Below, piece by piece: positions 13,201-23,219 of a DNA stretch of 64,000 nt. Numbering within the stretch: the first letter of the stretch is position 1; each line of letters begins with the position of its first letter. A program made the translations under genes and the position numbers. Location: NCBI GenBank assembly GCA_964036195.1, contig OZ038451.1, positions 6,514,529-6,578,528 on the forward strand. The letters are read 5' to 3'. The notes beneath the pieces were generated by a model. That model searched no databases. It was not told the DNA's origin and saw only the letters and a program-made list of their open reading frames with translations. Source of the stretch: Sphaerolaimus hirsutus (taxonomy: Eukaryota; Nematoda; Chromadorea; Monhysterida; Sphaerolaimidae).

Positions 13201-15859
13201 AAAAAGCGCTAGGGTCCCGGCGCTTTTTTTTAAAAAAAAGCGCTGGCAAAAAATTTTGTACTTATGCACTGGGTATTTTGCTATTTTTTTGTGCACAAGC
13301 GCAAAATTTCACATGCAAATTACCACTGGTGGCTGTTTTCATTGGTTTTGTGGCATTTTTAGTGTCATTCATTGCTTCTATCTCTGCATGCTATCATGTA
13401 ATAATAAGTTGTGATATGTTAGTGTAGTATAGAATATTCAGCCAATGTGCTCCCAAATACTTCAACAGTGGGGAACATGAGTCTCAATGTATTAGCCTTC
13501 TCTTATAGCCTTATTTATAAGCACTATTTCATGCTTAACTTCACTCGAAGTCATGAAACCATTCACAAACTGCGATATACAAAATGAGTCAACATAAAAA
13601 GTAATTTTTTTGGCAGAGATCACCACTGATCATGTTATCCAATGACTACACAGCCATTCTATGGCTATATAGCATCAAAAGTACTGCCACTTGTCTGATA
13701 TACCTGTATATATTGATACAGAACCATATTTGGGAGGTTTTTAGGGAACGTCTCAACATTTTTTGAAAAAAAGCGAAAAAAGCGCGTTTTTTTAAAAAAA
13801 AGCGCTTTTTTAAAAAAAAAAGCGGGGCCGTTAAAAAAAAGCGCTTTTTTTCCATCCCTATTGGTATCTTAACGAAGTTCAACCCCCCCCCCCCCCCCAG
13901 GCGGCCAACGACCGTTTCGTGCAGTCGCGTCGCAGCGCCGCCAGCGGCACGTCGACACGCGACGAACTTCTGCGTTCGCTAGCCGCCGGCCACGACGCCT
14001 TCATGGAGCTGCAGGTGCCAGTCCCGCACCCTGTAAAATGAAATGTAAAATGTCAAGTGTCAAACAAAGTGTCAAAAGTCATGTAAAATGCCATGGAAAA
14101 TGACAACTGAGTTGCCATTTTCCAGGGCATTTTACATTACTTTTAACACTTTGCTTAACCTTTGACATTTTACATGGCATTTTACAGAGTCCGGGACTGC
14201 CTCCAGGAGAACCTTCGAGAGGGCACCAAGTTCTACAACGATTTGACGCCGCTTTTGGTTCGACTGCAACAGAAAGTGGCCGATTTCTGCTTCGCTAGGA
14301 AAACTGAGAAGGAGGAGTTGATGAAGGAATTGCAGCAGAATATTGTCAGCGCCAGGACGGATACTTATGGTTGGGTGTTGGGTGTCAAGTTTGCGTTTCC
14401 CGTTTCCGTCTTTTCGCAGGATTTTTTTTACCTTTTCGCTTTCCGTATTTCCTGCAGCTGAAAAAAAATTTATTTTCCGTTTTCCGGCAGCCGAAAAAAA
14501 TTTCCGTATCCGTAAAACAAATTTTATGACACCCTAGTTGGGTTGGGATTTTTAAGGTTTTGGGATCACACCCATTTGGGCTATTCCCGCAGCGCGTAGG
14601 ATGAAAACAAAAGGAAATGTGGTGAATATCAAATGTCCGGTAAATTTTTTGCCGGTCATTTTAAATACATTTCACAAATGTGTCTGACATTTATTTTACA
14701 CTTTACATGACATTTTACGAGTGGGTACTGGCCCTATGAATTATGCATTTGTATAATGTAACATTCCAGCCGTGCCTCATCTAATCAGCTCCATGCAACT
14801 CATCCCCCCCCCCCACTCAGGCGAGCAACAAACCAGCACGACTAGCACTACGCAACCTCCGGCCCGGCCGCCGCCGCCCAAACTACCCGGTGCGTCGACG
14901 CCAAATGCACCGCCGCAGCAACAACAACCGGGCGCGCAGCAACAACAACAACAGCCGGCGCCCACGCCCTACTTGCTCAATTATGGCAACCCTTATGGTG
15001 GGGTTTTGGTTTGAGGGAATGGGTTTTGGAGGTTGAATTTTTGTGGGTTTTTATATAAAAAGTTTTTTTATTTTGCCGCAATTGAAGCCGTTCTTTGCCG
15101 ATAAGTTTTTTGAGTTTTGCCGATAAGTTTTGTCGGTTCATCAAAATATTCGATGAAGTTTTTTACAAAAATTTCCAAACCGACAAAACAACGAAAAACT
15201 CTCACATGTCCTCTCTCAGGTTCGATTCCTATGCATCAAAACGCCCCCTACCCTCCGTCGGGCGCGGGGCAGCCGGGCATGCCGAACCCAGCGAACCCGT
15301 ACGGCATGGCGCCGCAGCCCTACGGAAACTTCTACGGCACTTATCCGGGTGCTCAGCAGCAGCCCCAGCCGCCCTACCCTGTGCAGGGTGGTCGGTTTTA
15401 GTTTTTTTTATTGTGTCGAGAAAATTTAGTGTTGGGTTTTTATCAGATGTTTGGCCATTGGTTTTTGTTTGTACCGTTTAGCGACTCGCTTATGCGATGT
15501 CGGGAGGTTCATGACCCGAAATTACAGGGATTGTGGGAGAAAATATACTCACCCAGAGGGCCCAGTGTACTTTCGTGGTGACTGACACAGAACGGACAAA
15601 GTTTTTTGTATGATTTTTCTAAATCGATCACTTACTCAGACAACATGTCAGCAACTTATTATCTCTTTTTCAAGTGCCAACCGACCACTTTCCTTATTCA
15701 CTTTAAAGTGTCCTAGAAAAATTCATGCCCTTAAACCCAGGCATGCCCTACATGGGCTACATGCCGCCCTACCCGGGGCAAGGGCAGCAAGCTTGGCCCC
15801 AGCAGCCCCCGCAGCAGCCCCAACAGCCCCAACAGCCACCTGGACAGAATAATCAGTGA
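4285..15859 (+). CDS. PDCD6IP: PDCD6IP / ALIX (Bro1-domain ESCRT adaptor), 17 exons, 889 aa
   Basis: ALIX links ESCRT-I and ESCRT-III in multivesicular-body sorting, cytokinesis and membrane repair. Exons: 4285-4511, 5057-5181, 5988-6142, 6496-6622, 6872-6981, 7445-7678, 7862-7964, 8287-8410, 8990-9170, 9869-10090, 10410-10572, 11269-11426, 13901-14014, 14207-14369, 14821-14997, 15220-15387, 15741-15859. All phases agree and give 2,670 nt ending in TGA; human ALIX is 868 aa. The Bro1 domain covers about residues 1-370 ([43 protein letters not shown]). The coiled-coil V domain covers about 370-720 ([38 protein letters not shown]). The Pro/Gln/Tyr-rich tail covers 736-889 ([26 protein letters not shown]). 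Introns 3 and 13 are themselves transposons. Several acceptors have tracts of almost pure C. The start was chosen as the first ATG matching the conserved N-terminus. Identity is certain; a few donors could shift by a codon. Confidence 0.96.
5256..5698. mobile_element. hAT-like element with GACGTACGCAGG ends
   Basis: The termini are CAGAGACGTACGCAGG and its inverted partner CCTGCGTACGTCCTTG. They are flanked by a perfect 8-bp duplication ATCAAATG (5248-5255 and 5699-5706). The interior holds G- and C-homopolymers and GGCGCCA palindromes. It is inserted in PDCD6IP intron 2. Confidence 0.88.
6143..6495 (+). mobile_element. Introner, family 1: whole of PDCD6IP intron 3
   Basis: The intron starts at its first base with GTGCCAGTCCCAGACCCTGT and ends GGTCTGGAATTTGCCCCTAG, an imperfect inverted terminal repeat. 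Inside, both arms are built of AAAATGTCATGCAAAGTGTC-like units that fold back on each other. The donor GTGCCA and the acceptor CCCTAG are the ends of the element itself, so no ordinary intron sequence is left over. Sister copies are the introns at 14015-14206 and 62990-63182. Compared with human ALIX, the protein is collinear across the junction (LSAL then KDSVLG). Confidence 0.88.
8489..8807. mobile_element. TA-flanked hairpin element, CCATATTTCTTCTAATAGAA type
   Basis: The ends are TACCATATTTCTTCTAATAGA and TCAGTAGAAATACGGTA, with internal CCGTTCTAT motifs near both ends. They start and end in TA, as expected for Tc1/mariner-type target choice. A longer relative is at 36897-37349 and a degraded one near 57500-57670. 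It is inserted in PDCD6IP intron 8. Confidence 0.7.
10151..10370 (+). repeat. Degenerate tandem repeat of about 19 bp in PDCD6IP intron 10
   Basis: About eleven imperfect copies of a unit like CCCCCAACCCCCATATAGA run through most of the 319-bp intron 10. The 99-codon open frame on the minus strand, rich in Gly and Trp, is a translation of this repeat and not a gene. Confidence 0.85.
10643..10818. mobile_element. Short inverted-repeat element with CACACTAGTTT ends
   Basis: The left end CACACTAGTTTTCACGCGAA pairs with the right end TTCGTGTGAAACTTAGTGTG, followed inward by GAAAACTCA / TGAGTTTTC. Similar CACACTAGTT...AGTGTGCGC ends occur near 22850-23045. It lies in PDCD6IP intron 11. No clear duplication was found. 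Confidence 0.6.
11107..11220. mobile_element. hAT-like mini element, TAGGGATGG ends
   Basis: This 114-bp element has TAGGGATGGAAAAAGCGC and GCGCTGGCCATCCCTA ends. It is flanked by a perfect 8-bp duplication ATCTCACT (11099-11106 and 11221-11228). It is the short relative of 13140-13860 and lies in PDCD6IP intron 11. Confidence 0.93.
11481..12784. mobile_element. TA-flanked element with internal AAAGTACCGATCTA repeats
   Basis: The outer arms GCAGTGTGTAAGTAATTATG and CATGATTACTTACAGACCGC are inverted and flanked by TA (11481-11482, 12783-12784). A second inverted pair, GGGTGTGCTTCTAAAAGTAC / GTACTTAGAAGCACACCC, lies just inside. The left half holds about six spaced copies of TTTAAAAGTACCGATCTACA. 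A hAT-like element (12059-12560) is inserted in it. The whole lies in PDCD6IP intron 12. Confidence 0.75.
12059..12560. mobile_element. hAT-like element, CAGGGGT...GAGACCCCTG family, inserted in 11481-12784
   Basis: The ends CAGGGGTATCTT and GAGACCCCTG are bounded by a perfect 8-bp duplication ATGTGGAT (12051-12058, 12561-12568). It runs in the opposite orientation to the copies at 1-476 and 21488-21988. The 232-codon minus-strand open frame here is repeat translation. Confidence 0.92.
12881..13054 (+). repeat. 20-bp tandem array, ACACGGTAATAGTAACTGTT
   Basis: Eight or nine imperfect copies of a 20-bp unit, each containing both AGTAAC and GTAAT, stand in a row in PDCD6IP intron 12. The unit is itself partly palindromic (AACAGTTA / TAACTGTT). 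No coding potential was seen. Confidence 0.9.
13140..13860. mobile_element. hAT-like element, TAGGGATGG ends with AAAAGCGCTTTT arms
   Basis: The ends TAGGGATGGCAAGCGCTT and GCGCTTTTTTTCCATCCCTA carry a perfect 8-bp duplication TTGGTATC (13132-13139, 13861-13868). Each arm contains several AAAAGCGCTTTTTT palindromes. The centre (about 13260-13740) is unique-looking and non-coding. It lies in PDCD6IP intron 12. Confidence 0.93.
14015..14206 (+). mobile_element. Introner, family 1: whole of PDCD6IP intron 13
   Basis: The 192-bp intron begins GTGCCAGTCCCGCACCCTGT and ends AGAGTCCGGGACTGCCTCCAG. The first and last 20 bases form the inverted repeat, and the inner arms (GTCATGTAAAATGCCATGG and its partner) continue the hairpin. 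CAG stands on both sides (CTGCAG before, CTCCAG at the end), which fits a 3-bp duplication but also plain splice consensus. The spliced protein [18 protein letters not shown] is collinear with human ALIX, with no gained or lost residue. Confidence 0.92.
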
Positions 15860-16649
15860 GGGTTGGCCAGGTGCCAAGTGACAAAAAGTGTTAATTGGTA
15901 AGTTGTAAGTCGAGTGACAAGTAAATCAGTGCTGATTTGTGTTTTCATTTTAAAAAATTTCTGTTATTTCAAGTTCACTTGTCACAGTTCACGTGTTCGC
16001 TTGTCACTGGACTTACCACTTACTTCAATTCACATATATTACTACTTATGGCAATTTTAGGGTGGTGGTTGTGAATAGGTGATTTTTTGTTGATTTATGT
16101 ATATATTTTTAGGTGGGGAAAGAGTGTAGGGTATTTTCAAATGCCTGATTGATGTGACTAAAAACGTAAAAAAATTGGCTTTTATCTGCAATCGCAGCAC
16201 ATTTTTCACATCTTTTTAATGTATTTATGTATACTTTTAACTATTGATCGGCGTTCACAACCTTACATTTCTGAAAATATGTTGGTCGATTTTTCTCATC
16301 TGCCAATATTATTGATTTGTGATACATTAGAATCCATGTATACTCGGCAGACACGATACTCTACAAACAGATAGGAGTTATGTCTTTGGCTGGCAGACGG
16401 CCAGCCGAGAACTTATGGAAGGCGTGATGACGGCGAAGTGATTGCGAGAGATGATGATGGCGACGAAAGTGATCACGTCATGATGGAGTGTTTCCTCCGG
16501 AAAAATGTACGGCGTAATGTCATCCGAGTATATTGGCTTGGTGCCAAAGTTTTTGCCGTTTCAGGATCGTCTCCGATTGGATCCTCCTCGATCGTGAAGT
16601 TTAAGTGGGGGTATATGAGCTGGAATTACAGCTCCACGTAAAATTGAAG

Positions 16650-16655
16650 AATAAA
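16650..16655 (+). terminator. Candidate polyadenylation signal of PDCD6IP
   Basis: AATAAA, about 790 bp after the PDCD6IP stop codon, is the first perfect hexamer I see on this strand downstream of the gene. An upstream variant signal cannot be excluded. Confidence 0.4.
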
Positions 16656-17129
16656 GGTCTAGCGCGAAATTGGTTACATAAAAGTCGATGATTATAAATG
16701 TCACCAACTTTATTTTTCACACTGATCTTACATTGAAATTTCACTGAAAAATCGAAAACTTTGGAAATGGTGGGCCGTGCATGCAGAGTTTTGGACATTA
16801 TTGAGCGATGGATTAGGCCTGGATCCACTTTAACGTGATCAATTTCACGGTAAAATTTTACACTTTTATCAATGCCAGCTTATATAACCCAGCTGAAACC
16901 CCACTGATCATCCTGGACGCTCCAATGAGAAGCAATCCGGAAACGGCAAAAACTTATCCATCAGACCAATATATCTACATTTAGTATTATTAATAGTTTT
17001 AGCACGATGTTGTAAAAGCCCACCTGATACATGATAATATTTACATAGTTGCAGCTTTTTTCGAAAATTATATAATTGAGTAGTATATTTTGAAAGCATT
17101 ATCATATTATGACCCGGTGCCATTTAATG

Positions 17130-17250
17130 TACCGTATTTCCTCGAAATATCCCCCCTCGCAATCCCCCCCCCCCGTTTATACCCCCCCCCCCCCCCTCAA
17201 AATTCTCACTCTGAAAAAAACCCTGGGGGTATTTCGAGGAAATACGGTGA
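17130..17250. mobile_element. TA-flanked hairpin, CCGTATTTCCTCGAAATA type
   Basis: The ends ACCGTATTTCCTCGAAATA and TATTTCGAGGAAATACGGT are perfect inverted repeats around a C-rich centre. Relatives are at 24095-24477, 30561-30979, 32176-32441 and 61318-61397. Confidence 0.8.
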
Positions 17251-18454
17251 ATACGTAGTTTCTGGCTGCTTCACTAAAGATGATAGAATTTTTGCCGCAA
17301 CTTTAAATTAATGATTATTTTTGTTGCTGTCTTATCTTTAAAATGAAAGTATTAATCAATTTTTCTGAATTGATTGAAAATTTCGCAAAACTATTCGATA
17401 ATTGCAAACTATGAAGAAACCTAGATGCCTATCAATATTTTTTGACTCGTAGATTTTTTATCGGTGGTTTTGAATAGTAATAATTTATTACTTTCCGAAA
17501 ATTTGAAATGCAAATTGGTGTGTTTGAAAATTTTAAAAATTTCTGAATGATTTCTCCTGGGTGTATTCACCAGTTGACTGTATGATAATTTTGTCTCTAT
17601 TTTATTTCAGTGCAAAATTACAAGGAATACATCCACATATTAACAAACTGCTTTTTGTAGGCAGACAGAAATTCCGATTTCTTGACATTTTCAATTTTTA
17701 CCCCCCCCGCTCAAAAATCATGGATACGTCCCTGATAAGTGTAAAACTAAAAAACACGTAGAGGAATGCCGAGGGATTCCGGAAAAACGTAACTCTTTGA
17801 CTTAGTCGTAAGTTTGTAACAGTACATAGTTGTCGGACTTAATTGGCTGTCAACTAGCTTGCGTACCGCATACATACATAAATAAATTTATATGATACCA
17901 TGTTTTCAGTTAACTGAAAAGGACTCAAATACTCAGTGATGAACCACATTTTGAAACATATTGCGTGGATTTTTTTTTTTTTTTGTGAACATAAATTGTA
18001 TCTTCATTGAGATGGCCCTGAGATGAATGCTATTTATCTTGATAAATGTGAATTTAATTGGCGCTATCAAATGCGGACGCATTTAAAATCTAAATTTCGC
18101 GTCCAGATTTTATGATTTTCTACATTTGAATGCATGCGTTCGATCTCTGGATATTTATTGATATATTGATTTGAATTCTCGGAATGAAAAGTCATAAAAC
18201 TGGCAGAGGTTTATAAATCGAAATGTATAAAATTCCAGTTGAATCTATTCGAACGGAAGTGTCGGCCATCAATTTTCGAAGGTTTTCTGCTCAATTTTGA
18301 GTCTGTTTTTATGTTGTTGCAAATGTCTAATTTATTGACATTGGCTATTTAAAGTGAAAATTATCACAATCCCCCCACCAATCTTGTTCAGGCTTCGTCA
18401 TTGATAGATCAATAAATTCATTTATATCGGATTTAGTTAAGTTTTTCTGCACAC

Positions 18455-18969
18455 CAGAGAGGTGAAGAGTACTGAACTTTTTTCAAAGTAAACGTTAAGT
18501 TTTTTTTCATACCGCTGAGTACAGAAAACGTTAGGTAAAAACTTGCGTAAAACGTGAGTAAAATACTTTTTTCTGGGAAAACGTAAAACTGAGTATTTTT
18601 CTCACAGAAAACGTATAAAAAAATAAGTATTTTTTTCACAGAAAACGTGAAAGTGAGTATTTTACTCACAGAAAACGTGAAAGTGAGAAATTTTGTCAAT
18701 TTTTTTTCTAGAATACATCAAAGATGTGTTTTTTCTCCCGATAAGTGAATATTTCTTAGCAAAATATCCTATTTTTGTCACTTTCTATCTGTCAAAATGT
18801 CTCTTTGATGTCCCGTTAAAATACGTTTTCGGTACTCGCGTACTTTCAAAAAGTACGTATTTACGTCAGTCCGTACCAGTATTTTTTCTGGTAGAAACGT
18901 CAACGTATTTATGCATTACCCGAGTATACGTATTTATCGAGTTAACGTAAATACGTTTTAACAACTGTG
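18455..18969. mobile_element. hAT-like element, CAGAG...CTGTG type, with AACGTGAGTA arms
   Basis: A perfect 8-bp duplication CTGCACAC (18447-18454, 18970-18977) frames ends CAGAGAGGTGAAGAGTACTG and TTTTAACAACTGTG. The interior carries repeated CAGAAAACGTGA and CGTATTTA motifs that fold back. Siblings are at 19446-21123 and 26025-26526. Confidence 0.9.
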
Positions 18970-19563
18970 CTGCACACCTCCCATGAATGATAAGATGTTA
19001 AATCGAATGTGAATTCATGTGGATATTTTGTGCCGTTGATTTCTTCCGATTGCATTCTTGCGGGTCAACTGAAATTCCTGCGAATATTTTTTTTTGCTGT
19101 TCAATTGACCCGAATTTGCAAATTCCATTCATCATTTTCCGATTTAGTGAGTAAATATATACATTTCGTTACTTTTTGTCTCAATCTACGGTGATTTATG
19201 CATTGTTGTAATTGCAAAATGCCGTTCCCTATCATTTAGTCAATTTGATTTCACGACCCACCGCATCGAAATGATTTTTCCTGAACTATACGTTGTCTTG
19301 ACGCCTGGTGCCAGTTCCAAACCCTGTAATGTAAAGTGTCAAATGTCATGTAAAATATCAACAAAAAAGCTTTTTATTACTGAACTTTGTATGACAATTG
19401 ACACTTTACATTTGTCATGACAATTGACACTTTGCATGACATTTGCAGAGTTGTTAGAATTACTAAACTTTTTAAAAAAGTATATGTAAATGTAAGTATT
19501 TATTTTTTACTCACCAAAAAGTGTAGAAAATGTAAAATACCTTTTTTTACTCGTACTCACGCG

Positions 19564-20742
19564 TAACGATGGCAAAAAAAGATTCGAAAATTCGAAAATA
19601 TTTTCGAATTTTCGAATTTTTTCGGAATTTTCGAATTTTTATTCCACCACTGGAAAAAACACTTAAAAATCGATTTTTTTTTGAAAAAATTCGAAAATTC
19701 AAAAATTCGAAAATAGTTTTCGAATTTTTCAGGGAATTCAAGGACATAAAACACATTATTCGGTTCTATGTGCTAAATCGATTGATAATTGATACGCGGT
19801 GCATCTGAAAAAGTCTATCGAAACGAAAAAAAACGTCAATGAACATTGAAATGACATCTGTGGCAGACCCATAGCTGGAATCGGGGAAGGCATTTTAGGG
19901 GGTGGGTGCACCAGACTTTGTGTCACCCCATTGTGTTGCATGTCAACCAAATTGTTTTGCTTCCTTGAATCGTCCCCCAATCCCAAGTAGAGGCGGTCGA
20001 TGAAAAGGTGTTGACTTTGCATTACCGATCTGGCTAGTTGACATTAGCTTAATAACTCGGCCATTTCTTGGCCAATTTGGACTGTTAAATACTTAAAATG
20101 ATCTGCACAACCTGTAGATTCCATTTTTGATGCTGGATTAGTGATGTATAAATTCATTATGCCAAGTTGACGCAGTATTTCAACGTGTAAAATAAATTTT
20201 TCTGGGGGGGGGGGATTTTTTGTCAGTGATTTTTGAGGGGACTTATTCGAGGGGGACTTATTCAACAATTAATGGTAAATATATAGATGAAAATCACATA
20301 AATACAGGGTCAAAACACATAAAAATTTTGCAATTACATAATCAGCAAATGTACAACAGAATGGAATGACACAAAAGTCTGGTGGACCCCCCCCCCCCAT
20401 AACAGCCACCCACAATTCCGGCTATGGGCAGACCCGGTCACATTGAAGAATGAACAGGAATGCACCGAGCAGCCATAACTATTTCAACATAACTACTTAA
20501 CAGCTTAAAAAAGCTCTTAATACAATATTTTTCCAAAAAATTCGAAAAGTATGTAAAAAAATTCGAAAATTACTCAAAAAAAATTCGAAAATTGCTCAAA
20601 AAGATTCGAAAATTCGAAAATTCGAAAATTAAATTCGAAATTCGAAAATTAATTTGAGAAAAAATTCGAAAATTCGAAAATTCATTTTGGAAAAAACACT
20701 TAAAAATTTAAATACTTTTTTTCGGAGGGTTTGCCATCGTTA
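19564..20742. mobile_element. hAT-like element (TAACGATGGCAAA) nested in 19446-21123
   Basis: The ends TAACGATGGCAAA and TTTGCCATCGTTA are perfect inverted repeats and carry an 8-bp duplication CTCACGCG (19556-19563, 20743-20750). The sub-terminal arms consist of AAAATTCGAAAATTCG runs. It is itself interrupted at 19870-20426. Confidence 0.92.
19870..20426. mobile_element. hAT-like element (CATAGCTGGAAT), innermost of the nest
   Basis: The ends CATAGCTGGAAT and ATTCCGGCTATG are inverted with one mismatch and flanked by a perfect 8-bp duplication GGCAGACC (19862-19869, 20427-20434). The interior contains GGGGGTGGGTGCACCAGACTT and its inverted partner near 20380-20390. There is no coding frame. 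Confidence 0.9.
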
Positions 20743-21487
20743 CTCACGCGTAAATGTGAGTAAAATACATTTTTTCCCAGGAAAATGTAAAAGCTAGTAC
20801 TTTTCCCCTGAAAAACGTAAAAGCTACTACTTTTTACATGTGAGAGTGAGTTTTTCACTGGGAGACATAATGAATGTCGTTTTTTAGTGTTTATTTGGTC
20901 TTTTTTAGAAAAATTACGTGATTTCTTAAAAATTTTCTTATTTAAGCAACAGAACATTGAGATTTTAGCACCAAAAATACATTTTCTCTGTACGCGTGTG
21001 CTTTTAAAATGTACGCGTAAAAATGAGTACATTAATTTTTTTGAAAGTATATGTAAATGTATTTACCGCGTACTCGCGTACGCGTATTTTTCGAGTAAAT
21101 GTACGTACATTTTAACAACTGTGGACATTTGGCACTTTACAGGACTAGGAACTGCCCCGTGGTGACAATACAAACGCAAAAAAATCACAAATCAAGTGGT
21201 AAGAATTCTCTAAGTACTGAAGACACTTGCCACTTAACTATATTCGAGACTATAGTTTAATTGTCACTTAACCACCTATCTTGTTAATTACTTGTCCGCT
21301 TCCCACGCTATTTTTTAACGAAGTTACCGTAAAGTGCTGATGAAGGACCCCGGTGCGAAGCACCAGCTTCTTTCATGATTCTGCTTACACAGTATTATAG
21401 GTTTTAACGAAACTTTCGAAAACACGTTAATCAGAATTTGAGTTCACCAAAATCAGTTACTTTTATTTCCATCAACTGGAGTTGACG

Positions 21488-21988
21488 CAGGGGTCTCCTA
21501 GGGGGGGGGGGCTGGGGGGGGGCTGCCCCGCCACCCAAATCCGTCAGCTATCTATCTATCCCGGAGGCCGCTCAGCTATCTATCTATCCCGAGGCAAAAT
21601 TTTTGGCTACTACCCCCTTAGCCCCCCCCCCCAAATCGCTCAGCTACCTACCTATCTAGAGCGATTTTTGAGAAATTTTGTCCCAATTGTCGCTCAAAAT
21701 CCCTAATTTTCATACCATTTTGTAGTTTTTCACCTTCAAAATCGCGGCTTTCCCCTATGTACATGTTTAAATACCTATTTTTAGCCATTTTTAGCCCGTT
21801 TTTACCGATTTTTTCCCCTTTTTGTCTTCTATGCACTGAAAAAACCTATATATTTTGCCCCCGCGAGCCCCCCCCCCAAGCCCCCCGCCCAGCCCCCCCC
21901 AGAAAAATTTTTCAGCTATCTATCCCTCCGGAGGAGCGATTTGCTATCTATCCAGCCCCCGCGAGGGCCAAAATCCTGGAGACCCCTG
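21488..21988. mobile_element. hAT-like element, CAGGGGTCTCC...GGAGACCCCTG
   Basis: The terminal repeats CAGGGGTCTCC / GGAGACCCCTG are perfect. They are flanked by an 8-bp duplication AGTTGACG (21480-21487, 21989-21996). This is the best preserved copy of the family at 1-476, 12059-12560 and 60128-60330. It has inserted in a stretch containing GTTGAC motifs. Confidence 0.95.
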
Positions 21989-21996
21989 AGTTGACG

Positions 21997-23053
21997 GCTA
22001 CCTCTCGGCCATCGGGTATTTCGGCCGGGGAAAGCGTAACAAAGCGTGAGGGTATTTTATAAAAGCGTAAGCGTAAGTATACCCAAATACCCTGGTATTT
22101 GGGTAAGAGTAAATACAATTTTGCAATTCTGCTTGTTTCTCGTCGTCTTACTTTAGTTAAAATAACTTACCACTAATATCACTTCTGTCTGTGTCTACTT
22201 GCGGAATTGGCATTGGAGCTTAGGTAATTCTTTTTATTCATGACATGTCGCCATGCGGTATCGACTATTGGCGCAGCCCCTTTAATGGTGCTGTAATGTT
22301 CAGTATATTTACCTAATGATGGAATGGCGCCACGGCGCCGGCGCCAAAACGTGCTACGCCACAATTCCAACGGCATAATTACACTTGATATTTTCATCTG
22401 CAATTATTCTATGCCCCAAATTGCCGCTTAGATTCGTTGAGTCCTATTTCGATGGGTGTATACCTACCTACGAGGGCTCCCACCTAGACCCGATTTGAAT
22501 CCCGTATGTGTTTTGATTTATTTATGATATTTTTGTAATAACAATTTTCACGTTGTACTTGGGGTTGACCCTGACGCCTTGTTTGAGCGAATTTTTCCTT
22601 TTTTCTACACCATGATAAGTCTATATATTGACATTGGAAAATCCCCCACTAGTGATGTAAAAGCATCATGGTGTTTGTGCCTGTGCCTTTTCTGCGGCGC
22701 CCTGGCGCCTGACGCCATTTTTTGATAGGCGCCTCTGCCGCTTGACGTACTTTCCATGGCGCGTTTTTCGGCGCTTTTTTATCACTAGTCTAGCCACATC
22801 CGTTCATGTAGCGTGCATGTGTTCATCTGAAAAAATGCTGCCGCACACACTAGTTTATCAACTAAACTCAAATTCGGTTCTCCTAAATCAGCTGTGACTC
22901 TATTTGAGTTTACCAGAATGAGTTACTTTAAATCTTCGTTCACTGTAGTTGACATACACCTCATTCTGGTAAACTCGTGTGGTAAGCTGATCTATGAGTT
23001 TACCGATATTCGATTTTACTGACAATAAAATAGTGTGCGCAGCGCCAATACGT
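21997..23053. other. Intergenic sequence with fragments of inverted repeats
   Basis: No gene was seen. The stretch holds a degraded GTGATGTAAAAGC...TATCACTA element (about 22650-22790) with GGCGCC motifs, and CACACTAGTTTATCAACTAA...AGTGTGCGC arms (about 22848-23045) resembling 10643-10818. The only open frames are under 75 codons and cross repeats. Confidence 0.55.
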
Positions 23054-23219
23054 TGGTATTTAGAGTACGGACCACTTCTAATCATGCACACTTCACATCA
23101 AGCCCAGGTGCATCTAATCAAGAAGTGCCTCACTTCACATCAAAACCTTGAATTGGGCTACTGCCCCACTTCTAATCAAGAATTGCATCACTTCTAATCA
23201 AAAATGCGTCACTTCACAT

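Larger units (their letters stand above)
15860..18454. other. PDCD6IP 3' UTR and intergenic sequence
   Basis: No gene is supported here. The first part, to about 16660, is probably PDCD6IP 3' UTR: it holds degraded family-2 arms (GTGCCAAGTGACAAAAAGTG, 15871 on) and the first AATAAA at 16650-16655. A TA-type hairpin lies at 17130-17250. The rest is AT-rich and shows only chance frames below 76 codons. Confidence 0.6.
19446..21123. mobile_element. hAT-like element (CAGAG...CTGTG) inside the 19308-21155 element
   Basis: The ends CAGAGTTGTTAGAATTACT and TTTTAACAACTGTG are flanked by a perfect 8-bp duplication GACATTTG (19438-19445, 21124-21131). The left arm is cut at 19563 by the next nested element and resumes at 20743. 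Confidence 0.9.
19308..21155. mobile_element. Family-1 inverted-repeat element interrupted by nested insertions
   Basis: The left arm CTGGTGCCAGTTCCAAACCC begins near 19308 and the right arm GGACTAGGAACTGCCCC ends near 21155. AAAGTGTC/GACACTTT arms lie between them, as in the introner copies. Removing the insertion 19446-21123 rejoins TTGCATGACATTTGGCACTT and gives a normal ~170-bp element. This copy lies between genes, so it is not acting as an intron as far as I can see. Confidence 0.85.
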
